Positions 25,979 through 34,767 of a DNA stretch of 48,021 nt are shown here, piece after piece. The notes beneath the pieces are model-generated. The model saw only the letters and a list, made by a program, of their open reading frames with translations. It made no database searches and was not told where the DNA came from. The position numbers and the translations under genes are program-made. The DNA comes from Candidatus Poribacteria bacterium (GTDB taxonomy: Bacteria > Poribacteria > WGA-4E > UBA9662): assembly GCA_012963885.1 (NCBI GenBank), contig DTUY01000329.1, forward strand, positions 1 through 48,021, in the 5' to 3' direction. Position 1 is the stretch's first letter; every line of letters starts with the position of its first letter.

Positions 25979-26554
25979 ATGAAAACCTTTTTTGTTGTTA
26001 AGTTGCTCGCGTGCGCCTTGTTCCTAGCGGCAGGGTGCAGTGTTCGGCCCATCCCGTTAGATCAATCGATCGTTGAGCAGGATCCAGCAAGAGAGTACGC
26101 TACCGAGTATGATGGCAGCTACTATAGCGTAGGTGGTATCAGCAACCCAAGATTTGTTGCCGATGCTTGGCGGATGTCGCAATACTATCGAGATGGCGTT
26201 TCCCCTAATCAATTGTTGCCATATCCATATGGCGGTCAGCCGCCTGATCGCTTAAATGTAGATCCGAATCCATATGATAGCTATCGCAGCAATGAAGCAC
26301 CGATTCTGCGAGCACCAGCCCAAAATGCTACTCAGCCAACACGGAATGCTGTCAAGAGCGAAAGGCGTGCGCGGAGTTCACGATCATCTAACTGGAAGCG
26401 GAATCGATTTGTTGATCGTACTGGAGCAAAGGAACGTCAAGTTCGCCATTCCTTAAAACAACGTCGTCAAGCTGAGAATATTGACGATGTTGATGAATCT
26501 AGTGAAGAAAAATCACGACGAAAGACCCGACAACGTACCAGAAGACGAAAGTAA
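25979..26554 (+). CDS. Lipoprotein with a basic, Arg-rich tail
   Basis: 191 residues from the ATG at 25979; a longer frame from 25943 adds 12 residues before the signal and is less likely. Signal peptide with lipobox LAAGC (Cys20). The middle, about residues 30-100, has tyrosine- and proline-rich sequence such as YDGSYYSVGG and PYPYGGQPPD. From about residue 110 the chain is low-complexity and very basic, ending in KTRQRTRRRK, with one acidic patch (NIDDVDESSEEK). Such a tail on an exported protein suggests binding to anionic polymer, lipid or nucleic acid (inference). No known family recognised. It follows the IPT/LysM lipoprotein by 70 bp and converges with the gene at 26567. Confidence 0.72.
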   Translation: MKTFFVVKLLACALFLAAGCSVRPIPLDQSIVEQDPAREYATEYDGSYYSVGGISNPRFVADAWRMSQYYRDGVSPNQLLPYPYGGQPPDRLNVDPNPYDSYRSNEAPILRAPAQNATQPTRNAVKSERRARSSRSSNWKRNRFVDRTGAKERQVRHSLKQRRQAENIDDVDESSEEKSRRKTRQRTRRRK

Positions 26555-26566
26555 AATAAGACTGTC

Positions 26567-27265
26567 CTACCCTTCCTCCCCTGTAGTGAGTTCCTCCAAT
26601 CGTATAATTAGTGTTCCAAGTTGAAGTCGCAATATAAGCGTATATATTTGTAAGAGCATGGCGATCTGTGCTTCGACCGTCACTTCGCTTTCCCGTATAA
26701 GATGTATACAATTCTCTGCTTTTTCTCGGATTTGATTGGTACGATCCAAGTCTGCCTCCGTGGTCTGTTGCGCACCCATCTTGATGAATTCCCAGATGCG
26801 GTTTTGGATTTCAAGAATGTAGTTGTCTGCTAATGAATGTCTTGACCTTTCCGCACTTTCGACCCAGATTGTATTCGATTTCCAATTCAGCATAAACGCG
26901 ATGCTGTTGATAATAACATCTCGTATCGAATCCTCACCTGATATCAATTCTTCAAGATTGGTTAATCCTTCAGCTTTAGCTGCAAGTGACCGCACGCGTG
27001 AGTATTCTTTAAGATTAGTAACAGTTTCCTCATTTTCCGCGATTAAGTTCCAGAGAGCTTCGCTTGTGCATAACATTGATTCTACCATGCGTGCCAAGTT
27101 GACTGATAAATCGGTTTGGATTATCAGAAGGTCCAACCCATGAAGTTGGCTTCGAAATCGCCAAACTTGATCAAGCGTTGGAGGATCTTCTTGCTCGGCG
27201 ACAATCGGCACTATATTTTGACGGATATAGGTAATGATATCGTTAGCAACACGTTCTGTATTCAC
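26567..27265 (-). CDS. Unknown all-helical protein downstream of uvrB
   Basis: 232 residues, predicted mostly alpha-helical, without membrane or signal segments. The GTG start overlaps the uvrB TGA (GTGA), so translation is coupled. Regions such as LNWKSNTIWVESAERSRHS and IQNRIWEFIKMG look conserved in style, but I do not recognise the family. The position behind uvrB suggests a DNA-damage or envelope role through co-expression only; nothing in the residues proves it. Confidence 0.7.
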   Translation of the reverse strand: MNTERVANDIITYIRQNIVPIVAEQEDPPTLDQVWRFRSQLHGLDLLIIQTDLSVNLARMVESMLCTSEALWNLIAENEETVTNLKEYSRVRSLAAKAEGLTNLEELISGEDSIRDVIINSIAFMLNWKSNTIWVESAERSRHSLADNYILEIQNRIWEFIKMGAQQTTEADLDRTNQIREKAENCIHLIRESEVTVEAQIAMLLQIYTLILRLQLGTLIIRLEELTTGEEG

Positions 27266-29247
27266 TTCTGTACAGCCTCTAATTCGGCAATTTGATCGCG
27301 GAAAATCGCTGCTTCTTCAAACTTCATTTTAATGGCTGCTTTTTGCATCTTCACCTTCAGTTCGGCAATTAGCGTTTCAGTATCTTGATCTTCATCCTCA
27401 ATTTCATATAATATTGGTGACTCAGAGACTTGGAGTTTCATCATTTCTTCGGACGGGGTTTGGTCAATCATGTCACGAATCACTTTTTGGATGGTTTCTG
27501 GAGTAATATTGTTTGCTTCATTATATGCCATTTGAATCTTGCGTCGGCGTTTTGTTTCGCTGATGGTATGTTCAATTGCTGGAGTCAAGTTGTCTGCGTA
27601 AAGAATGACTTCTCCTTCAACATTACGTGCAGCTCGTCCCGCTGTTTGAATTAATGATGTTTTTGATCGGAGAAAGCCTGCCTGATCTGCATCTAGGACT
27701 GCAACCAGCGAAACCTCCGGTAGATCTAGTCCCTCACGAAGCAGGTTAATCCCAATAAGTACATCAAAGACGCCTTCGCGGAGCTCTTTCAGAATTTTAG
27801 CCCGTTCAAGCGTGTTGATATCAGAGTGTAGATAGTTAGCCTTAATTCCGACTTCTATGAAGTATTCGCTTAGATCTTCCGCCGTCTGTTTGGTAAGCGT
27901 GGTTACTAAAACACGCTGATTGTTGGTGATGCGCTCTTTGGCAACACCAATCAGATGATCAACCTGCTGTGTAACAGGATGAATCGAAACCTTCGGGTCA
28001 ATCAAGCCAGTCGGTCGGATAATTTGTTCGACAACCTGATTGCTGTGTTCCAACTCATAGGAACCAGGTGTAGCGGAAACGAAAATCACCTGGTTAACAA
28101 GAGCTTCAAATTCTTCATAGCGAAGTGGGCGGTTATCCAGTGCGGATGGAAGCCGAAAACCATAATTGACCAGTGTTTTCTTCCGCGACCGATCTCCTTT
28201 GTACATCCCATGAATTTGTGGTACAGTCACGTGTGATTCATCTATGATAATTAGCAGATCATCCGGGAAATAATTAACCAAACAATAAGGTGGCTCTCCA
28301 ACCTTTAAGCCGGTGAAGTGCCTTGAGTAATTTTCGATACCCTGACAATACCCAGTTTCACGGATCATTTCTAAATCGTATCTGGTTCGCTGCTCAATTC
28401 GTTGTGCCTCAAGCAATTTATCTTGGGATCTGAAGAACTCAATTTGTTCTTGTAGTTCGACTTCAATATCAAGTAGCGCTTGTTCCACACGCTCTTCCTC
28501 AGTCATAAAATGTTTGGCAGGAAAGATTATGAGCCTGTCATGATTGGTAAGAATTTCCCCGGTTAATGTATCAATTTCGATCATCCGATCAATTTCATCT
28601 CCAAATAATTCGATCCGATAAGCAACATCTGTATAAGCTGGAAATACTTCAATAACATCACCCTTGGCTCGGAAATTCCCACGAGAAAACCCGACCTCGT
28701 TCCGTTCGTATTGGATGTCAACTAGCATCCTGAGCAGATCACGCCTTCTTATGATATCACCAATTTCAATTTCAACGCAGTGGTTACGATAGATTTCAGG
28801 ATCGCCAAGACCATAGATACATGAAATACTAGCGACAGTAACAACGTCATGACGTGAAAGTACTGCTGCGGTTGAAGCTAAGCGTAACCGATTAATTTCC
28901 TCGTTGATATCGACCTCCTTCTCAACGTAGAAATCGGTTGTTGGTATATAGGCTTCGGGGCGATAATAATCGTAATAACTGACAAAGTAGTGCACAGCGT
29001 TGTTTGGGAAAAAACCACGAAACTCGTTATAAAGTTGAGCTGCGAGCGTTTTATTGGGCGAAATAACCAATGTAGGTCGTTGCACGTTCTGAATAATATT
29101 TGCTATGGTGAAGGTTTTGCCCGAACCAGTCACACCGAGTAGAGACTGGAAGCGATTTCCACGAAGTAATCCTTTCGTTAGTTTGTCAATCGCTTGTGGT
29201 TGGTCCCCCTGTGGCAAATAATCCGAAACTAATTCAAATTTTTCCAT
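27262..29247 (-). CDS. uvrB: Excinuclease ABC subunit B
   Basis: 661 residues. Walker A GVTGSGKT (38-45), the damage-probing beta-hairpin YYDYYRPEAYIP (91-102), helicase motifs through IGINLLREGLDLPEVSLV and QTAGRAARN, and a C-terminal UVR motif (MKFEEAAIFRDQIAELE) that contacts UvrC. UvrB is the ATP-dependent damage-verification subunit of nucleotide excision repair. It starts 10 bp after the penicillin-binding protein gene and overlaps the next unknown gene, so the three form one operon. No uvrA or uvrC is visible here. Confidence 0.98.
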   Translation of the reverse strand: MEKFELVSDYLPQGDQPQAIDKLTKGLLRGNRFQSLLGVTGSGKTFTIANIIQNVQRPTLVISPNKTLAAQLYNEFRGFFPNNAVHYFVSYYDYYRPEAYIPTTDFYVEKEVDINEEINRLRLASTAAVLSRHDVVTVASISCIYGLGDPEIYRNHCVEIEIGDIIRRRDLLRMLVDIQYERNEVGFSRGNFRAKGDVIEVFPAYTDVAYRIELFGDEIDRMIEIDTLTGEILTNHDRLIIFPAKHFMTEEERVEQALLDIEVELQEQIEFFRSQDKLLEAQRIEQRTRYDLEMIRETGYCQGIENYSRHFTGLKVGEPPYCLVNYFPDDLLIIIDESHVTVPQIHGMYKGDRSRKKTLVNYGFRLPSALDNRPLRYEEFEALVNQVIFVSATPGSYELEHSNQVVEQIIRPTGLIDPKVSIHPVTQQVDHLIGVAKERITNNQRVLVTTLTKQTAEDLSEYFIEVGIKANYLHSDINTLERAKILKELREGVFDVLIGINLLREGLDLPEVSLVAVLDADQAGFLRSKTSLIQTAGRAARNVEGEVILYADNLTPAIEHTISETKRRRKIQMAYNEANNITPETIQKVIRDMIDQTPSEEMMKLQVSESPILYEIEDEDQDTETLIAELKVKMQKAAIKMKFEEAAIFRDQIAELEAVQK

Positions 29248-29257
29248 TTCCCCCCAG

Positions 29258-31669
29258 TTAATTATGGGTATTGCATATCATCTTTGGTTCGTAATCAACG
29301 AGAAAAGCTTCAGATATAATCTGATTTTCAGGACATTCTTCTGATTGCAACAAACCGGTTTCCCTATCAATTTCACGAAAGGTAATTCCATCAGGTACAC
29401 CAAAATCTTTCATTTCACTGCGTACGGCCTCTTTCATAAATCTTGCCCAAATTGGTAATGCAGCGTGCGCACCTTCATATTCTGTGCTTTTTTGAGGATC
29501 ATCGAAACCAACCCAGACACCTACAGACAAGTTTGGATCGTATCCCACGAACCAAGCGTCTGTGAAATCGTTTGTAGTACCAGTTTTACCCGCAGCAGGA
29601 CGCTTTAACCCCATGGTTCGGACACGTCGACCAGTTCCATTTCTAATTACCCCTTTAAGCAAATTGGTCAGCAGATACGCAATTTTTTCATTCAACACAC
29701 GGCGTCGCTGAACCGAGTTCTCAATTAAGATGTCTCCGTTACGATCTTCCACGTAGCGAATGCCAATTTGTTCGGTATGAATTCCATAGTTTGCAAATAC
29801 AGCATAAGCATTAGTGAGTTCGATTAACCTAAGATCCGAGGCTCCTAGTGATAAAGCAGGATAAGGCAACATTCGACTTTTGACACCCATATTCTTAGCG
29901 AGTTGAACTGTTCGCCTTATACCTTCAGCGATACCGTTAAGATCAGTTTTCGTCTCATTCACCAATCGTGCTGTGGCAACATTAATTGATTTTTCTAGGA
30001 TTGTTCGAACGGTTACATCACCATGGTAACGTCCCTTGTAGTTGCTAGGTGCCCAACGTTTTCCGGGCATTCCTTCTGTAAACCATGGTTCATCAAAAAC
30101 TATGGTCGCTGGCGTAGCAAGTGGCGGTTCTTGAAACATTGCAGCAAATACGATTGGTTTAAATGCTGATCCAGGTTGACGTTGAGCTTGTACCGCTCGA
30201 TTAAAAAAATTAATTTTTTGTCGTGTAATGTAATAGTCTCGGCCACCAACCATTGCTTTGATGTAACCTGTCCGTGGATCAATGGCTATTAAGGCTGCTT
30301 GAAGATAGCTTTCAATTGGATTAATTCCGGAATCTGAATTTTTGTTCTCATCATAGTCAGGTAAATCTGCATAACCCTTATCTAACTCACGTAGATGATC
30401 GGCAACCGCGGTTTCAGCTACCTGCTGCATTGATAAATCAATGGTCGTATACACTTTCAGTCCATTATTGTAAAGCTGACCTGCAAGCAAAGGGATATTT
30501 TTAAGTTGCTCGTGGACGTAATCAAGAAAATGGGATGATCCTCTGATTTGCTTGCTCTGTGACTTTTCCACACGAACTGGTTCAGCGACACTTTTCTGAT
30601 ATTGGCTATCCGAAATAAAGTTTTCATTCCTCATCAATCGAATGACAAGGTTACGTCGGCTTTTACAATTTTCGGGATTCCGAATTGGAGAATAGCGCGG
30701 AGGTGATTTAGGGATTCCTGCCAAAGTCGCACATTCATGAATATCGAGTTCGGATGCCATTTTTCCAAAATAACTTTTTGCCGCTTCTTGAACACCAAGT
30801 AAATCACGTGAGCCATAACGTCCTAAATTGATAAAATTGAGGTAGCGTTCCATAATCTCATCTTTGGAGAAATAGGTTTCAATACGAACTGCCAGTAAAG
30901 CCTCCTTAATTTTCCTTACGTATCTTTGGTGTGGACTGAGGTAGATGTTTCGGGACAGTTGCTGAGTAATTGTACTTGCGCCTTGCGGATTTCCTTTGCC
31001 AAGGTTGCGAATATTATAGAAAAGAGACCCAAAAACACGGCGAATATCCACTCCCCAGTGTTCATAAAAGCGTTTATCCTCAACCGCTAGAAAAGCTTGT
31101 ATGAGCATCTCTGAAATCTCAGGCAAAGTCACAATTTCACGGGCTGCGCCACCTTTATCGTAAATTTCGCTCATCAGTTCTGGCGCCAAGTCAAAACTTT
31201 TGATACGAACACCATTCTCTTTTTTAATTATTGCTATTTGTTTGTTATTTAAGGTGATATTGACAACGTAAGGGTTCTTATCTACACGAGGATAGTGGAA
31301 TCCTTGCAAGTATAAAAAGAGTTTTTTAGTATCTCCGTCTTCATCTACACCGAATGTATACTGACCTGTTTTTAGACTTTCGAAATTGTTTTCAGGAACT
31401 TCCTCATACTCTAGGCGCTTCAATTTATTGATTAAAAAATCGATATCATCACCAATCTGGATAGTGGTGACAGCAGCATAAATTTCCAGATGTTGTTTCC
31501 AAGTGTCAACTTGATGATACTCAAGTTGATCTAAGTCAATTGTTTTGACATCGTTCCAAGATCGAAGTGTTACACCACAAATAAAACCAACTATAAAGAA
31601 AAAGGCAGCCATGCAAAAGATGAACGCAGCGTAAACACCTGTGACAACTTTCAGTAAGTGTTTGTTCAT
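29258..31669 (-). CDS. Bifunctional penicillin-binding protein, PBP1B-like with UB2H
   Basis: 803 residues from the ATG at 31669; a TTG start at 31699 adds 10 residues and is less likely. N-terminal membrane anchor (about 8-34). Residues about 75-165 resemble the UB2H domain of E. coli PBP1B (LINKLKRLEYEEVP, GQYTFG, LFLYLQGFHYP, FDLAPELMSEIY). The GT51 glycosyltransferase follows with catalytic Glu197 in EDKRFYEH and TITQQLSRN. The transpeptidase has SAFK near residue 503, KSINVA (SxN) and KTGTT near 695. It polymerises and crosslinks peptidoglycan in the periplasm. In E. coli the UB2H domain binds the activator lipoprotein LpoB; no LpoB is seen here. Confidence 0.93.
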   Translation of the reverse strand: MNKHLLKVVTGVYAAFIFCMAAFFFIVGFICGVTLRSWNDVKTIDLDQLEYHQVDTWKQHLEIYAAVTTIQIGDDIDFLINKLKRLEYEEVPENNFESLKTGQYTFGVDEDGDTKKLFLYLQGFHYPRVDKNPYVVNITLNNKQIAIIKKENGVRIKSFDLAPELMSEIYDKGGAAREIVTLPEISEMLIQAFLAVEDKRFYEHWGVDIRRVFGSLFYNIRNLGKGNPQGASTITQQLSRNIYLSPHQRYVRKIKEALLAVRIETYFSKDEIMERYLNFINLGRYGSRDLLGVQEAAKSYFGKMASELDIHECATLAGIPKSPPRYSPIRNPENCKSRRNLVIRLMRNENFISDSQYQKSVAEPVRVEKSQSKQIRGSSHFLDYVHEQLKNIPLLAGQLYNNGLKVYTTIDLSMQQVAETAVADHLRELDKGYADLPDYDENKNSDSGINPIESYLQAALIAIDPRTGYIKAMVGGRDYYITRQKINFFNRAVQAQRQPGSAFKPIVFAAMFQEPPLATPATIVFDEPWFTEGMPGKRWAPSNYKGRYHGDVTVRTILEKSINVATARLVNETKTDLNGIAEGIRRTVQLAKNMGVKSRMLPYPALSLGASDLRLIELTNAYAVFANYGIHTEQIGIRYVEDRNGDILIENSVQRRRVLNEKIAYLLTNLLKGVIRNGTGRRVRTMGLKRPAAGKTGTTNDFTDAWFVGYDPNLSVGVWVGFDDPQKSTEYEGAHAALPIWARFMKEAVRSEMKDFGVPDGITFREIDRETGLLQSEECPENQIISEAFLVDYEPKMICNTHN

Positions 31670-31761
31670 TTCCCTAATTCTTAATTGGGATTTTACCAAG
31701 TATCTGGTGCTAAAACCGCACCAATTCCAGCACTGGCCAACAACACAACATCACTTCTTTT

Positions 31762-31792
31762 ATTATACCATTTCTGAAAAATCATGATGCAA
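31762..31792 (-). promoter_or_regulatory. Probable promoter for the PBP-uvrB operon
   Basis: On the minus strand a perfect TATAAT (31767-31762) is preceded by TGG, an extended -10 element. A possible -35 TTGCAT at 31792-31787 has a 19-bp spacer, longer than ideal. Transcription would start about 85 nt before the ATG at 31669. Confidence 0.65.
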
Positions 31793-32026
31793 ATCTGCCA
31801 AGGTAGCAGACAATAAGGTGGCGAAATTGATGCACCTAAAGGAGAGCTGAATGTTTATCGGACACGGGGAAACAAGAGAGATAAAAAAAAGTTTTTGTCA
31901 TGATTTTTGTGGCTCAGAGTGTATGCTATAACCCTGAACAGTCTGATAGGCACACCCTACCCAAGCCATCGAAGTTGATCTAGATTAGCCGCTAATGGAT
32001 AAAGGGTTTCCTGAGTTGTTTGGAAA
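31793..32026. other. Gene-free stretch between PBP and RspA-like genes
   Basis: Together with the promoter region this makes a gap of 357 bp. It contains a purine-rich stretch with eight A near 31883-31895. A weak plus-strand TTGTCA and TATGCTATAA combination lies near 31895-31933, but no plus gene follows. Nothing coding recognised; a small RNA cannot be excluded. Confidence 0.4.
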
Positions 32027-33226
32027 TTAAGGACGTGCGGGGCTACCATCAGGTAACCGTGTCTGTGTCCAATGTTCAACTGTGTCCTGACACGGATATT
32101 CAGCTGCAAGTTCTTCATTAACATCTATTCCTAAACCCGGTTGCTTATTTGGGTACATGTATCCATTCCGAACTTCTGGTGTGCCAGGGAACATTTCATA
32201 AACCAGTTCCGAAAAACGACACCATTCTTGGACCCCGAAGTTGGGTGCCCACAAATCAAGGTGTAAGTTAGCAGCATGACCGACAGGTGACGTGTCGCCA
32301 GGACCATGCCATGCAGTTCGTAAACCGTACATATTAGCAAACAAAGCCACGCTCCGAGCGGGCGTAATACCTCCCATTTGGCTGATGTGCATGCGAATAA
32401 AGTCGATCAATTTCCCCTCGATTAACGGTTGCCATTCACGTGGATTGTTAAACAGTTCTCCCATGGCAATAGGTGTACAGCACTGTTGTCTTATATGTTC
32501 GAACCATTCCAAGTCCTCTGGAGCAAGCGGGTCCTCTAGAAAGAAAAGGTTGAATCGTTCTACATCTTTGGCAAATTTCACAGCATCAATCGGCTGGAGA
32601 CGTTCGTGGATGTCATGTAGGAGTTCTACCTGATCTCCAATTTCTGAACGGACATGTTCAAGCATCTTCAAGGTGCTACGCATATAGGCACGAGGATCAA
32701 AATAGGCTCCGTCAGGTGAACCTTCCGGTTTACGAGCCTGACTCTCATGTCCACCGTATCCCCCCATCTGAACACGGATGTAATGGTAACCTTGTTCTGA
32801 GAAATTCTGCACGTCATCAGCCACAGCTTGCGGAGTGCCACCTCCAGCGTGGCCATACACGGCTGCTGCTTCACGGCATTTCCCACCTAGCAATTGGTAA
32901 ACTGGCATGTTTGCTTGTTTACCCTTGATATCCCACAATGCTTGATCAACGCCTGAGATGGCATTGTTCAATACGGGACCATTCCGCCAATAGCTGTTCA
33001 CCATCGACATCTGCCAGATCTCTTCGATTTTTGATACATCTCTGCCTATTAGGAACGGTTTAAGATGTTTTTCAATCGCAGTATGTACAGCATTGAAACG
33101 TTGTGTAAATGTCGCACAACCAACACCATGCAATCCTGGATCGGAGGTGATAATTTTGACAATGATCAAGCGTGATCCACTAGGTTGTGTCGTGATGGTT
33201 TGAATATCTTTTATCACTGTGCTCAT
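32027..33226 (-). CDS. Enolase-superfamily RspA/mannonate dehydratase-like enzyme
   Basis: 399 residues, the mandelate racemase/muconate lactonising enzyme fold. The ManD/RspA signature is present: metal ligands Asp in LLHDIHER (near residue 207), Glu in FLEDPLAPED (near 232) and Glu in MGELFNN (near 258), and the acid/base His in WHGPGDTSP (near 308). Known members dehydrate D-mannonate or D-gluconate; some RspA proteins have low activity and regulatory roles. AGGAG lies upstream of the ATG. It is 38 bp after the secreted tandem-domain protein, probably in one transcript with pheS. Substrate specificity cannot be decided from sequence alone. Confidence 0.88.
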   Translation of the reverse strand: MSTVIKDIQTITTQPSGSRLIIVKIITSDPGLHGVGCATFTQRFNAVHTAIEKHLKPFLIGRDVSKIEEIWQMSMVNSYWRNGPVLNNAISGVDQALWDIKGKQANMPVYQLLGGKCREAAAVYGHAGGGTPQAVADDVQNFSEQGYHYIRVQMGGYGGHESQARKPEGSPDGAYFDPRAYMRSTLKMLEHVRSEIGDQVELLHDIHERLQPIDAVKFAKDVERFNLFFLEDPLAPEDLEWFEHIRQQCCTPIAMGELFNNPREWQPLIEGKLIDFIRMHISQMGGITPARSVALFANMYGLRTAWHGPGDTSPVGHAANLHLDLWAPNFGVQEWCRFSELVYEMFPGTPEVRNGYMYPNKQPGLGIDVNEELAAEYPCQDTVEHWTQTRLPDGSPARP

Positions 33227-33264
33227 ACAGGCTCCTATCTAAATATTTTCTGGAAAGAGAACTA

Positions 33265-34737
33265 TTACGGTGCTTTTTTTGCAGTATAAGTCAGATTGTC
33301 AAAGTAAACATCCAAATAATGCCCTCCTCTTTGATAAGAGAGCAAGCCAAATCGGTTAAAGATTGCTTGGTCTACTTTCACACCTGATTTTAGAGGTAAG
33401 GACACTGTCTGATCATTAAATGTAACGATAATATTGCCTTTCCCACTATTCGCATCTGGATTATATTCAAATGTCCAGTCATGCCTATCCGCATTTGGCC
33501 TGATAATTGGACCTTGTCCGCAAATCTCGTATGCACCTTGGGAATTGGCATAGATAGGTCGAAAATAGTGTCCAACTTGGCTTGGTCCTTCGATCATAAT
33601 ACCGATAAAATTTACAGGTGGCGCGCCAATATGGGTCTCGGAATTAAACCAACCAATCAAGATCGCACTGTCAACCGCAGCTCGAATCATCGACACCTTA
33701 CCACTTGCTTCCAGATACTGATCCATTGTTAATTCACCAATATTGTCTGCGTAATATCCTGAGTTTTGCAAATCATTTTCCTCTATTCTCCAGATCAAGC
33801 CCCCAATCTCTCCAATTTCATCGCTAGCGTAGTGAGTTGCACTGTACCCAAAATCATGATAAGGACGGATTTCTCGATCCTGAAACTTGACACGATTTCC
33901 GTTTTCTTCCCAATTTGGATCGATATCGAAATTATGCGGCACGCCGTCGATATTCAGATCATCAAAGTAGACTTCTAAACCTTTTCCAGCAGTTTGTTGG
34001 TTAATCAAACCGAAACGGTCAAAAGTGGCACCATCTAATTTATGACTGGATTTTAGTGGTGCTCGGTAGGCCTTTCCATCCATAGTAAATACCATCTCAC
34101 CATGACCATGGTTACTATCTGGATCATAACTCAGTTGCCAAGTATGAACTTTGCCATCAGCGAGTTCAGGTGGAGTCCTAGTCGTTTGGTAGTGTTCACC
34201 TTCAAAAGTATGACCACTGCCGGTTTTCCAGTTTTTGGTGCCATATTCAAAAAAGACCCAATATTTCCCACCATTTCCATCTAACCGAACAACTAGCGAA
34301 TGAGGGGTTCGCCAGCCTTGAGATTGTTTGCCGTTAAACCAGCCAATCAAGACTCCACTAGCGCCGTCAGCTTTCGTTACCGCAAATTTACCGGAAGCTA
34401 CTAAATTATCGTTCAGTGTTTTTGGCGTAATTGGTTTGGCATAGGTTGCGGGGGTTATGGATCTGGATATTCGACCTCCAATTTCACCTGAACGTTGACC
34501 GCCAGCGTAATTCGTTTGACTGTATCCAAAATTCTGTATTGTAGTTTTTTCCGAAATTGAGGAATTTCGATTCGCTTTTCCTTCCCAATTGGGTATAGAT
34601 CTAAAATCTTGAGAACGTAGAATTGTTTCTTGGGCCATAGTAGTTGTGACACAAAGAAGTAAAAAGGGTAAAATCTCTAGTGCAAACTTCCCACATGATG
34701 ATGGCTTTTCATGGAAATTAATCGGAAAGGCAGACAC
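33265..34737 (-). CDS. Secreted protein with two homologous beta-sandwich domains
   Basis: 490 residues from a GTG at 34737 with GGGAG six bases upstream. The signal peptide is FALEILPFLLLCVTTTMAQ. Two related domains follow, about 40-270 and 275-487, each with the order NFGYSxTxYA, SGEIGGxI, ASGKxxxxxA, LIGWFN, a DPDxNxGxGxxxxT segment, DxATFDRFGL-like and YFDDLNxxG-like. They look like LamG/DUF1080-type beta-sandwiches made by internal duplication. No catalytic residues identified. It lies 30 bp after pheS and 38 bp before the RspA-like gene. Role probably polysaccharide binding or hydrolysis (inference). Confidence 0.78.
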   Translation of the reverse strand: MSAFPINFHEKPSSCGKFALEILPFLLLCVTTTMAQETILRSQDFRSIPNWEGKANRNSSISEKTTIQNFGYSQTNYAGGQRSGEIGGRISRSITPATYAKPITPKTLNDNLVASGKFAVTKADGASGVLIGWFNGKQSQGWRTPHSLVVRLDGNGGKYWVFFEYGTKNWKTGSGHTFEGEHYQTTRTPPELADGKVHTWQLSYDPDSNHGHGEMVFTMDGKAYRAPLKSSHKLDGATFDRFGLINQQTAGKGLEVYFDDLNIDGVPHNFDIDPNWEENGNRVKFQDREIRPYHDFGYSATHYASDEIGEIGGLIWRIEENDLQNSGYYADNIGELTMDQYLEASGKVSMIRAAVDSAILIGWFNSETHIGAPPVNFIGIMIEGPSQVGHYFRPIYANSQGAYEICGQGPIIRPNADRHDWTFEYNPDANSGKGNIIVTFNDQTVSLPLKSGVKVDQAIFNRFGLLSYQRGGHYLDVYFDNLTYTAKKAP

Positions 34738-34767
34738 ATCAATCTCCCTGGTTAGGAGAAGATAATC

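Noticed and set aside
31880-31940. Possible plus-strand promoter and small RNA
   Set aside because: The hexamer spacing is 21 bp and no terminator or gene follows, so the evidence is too thin.
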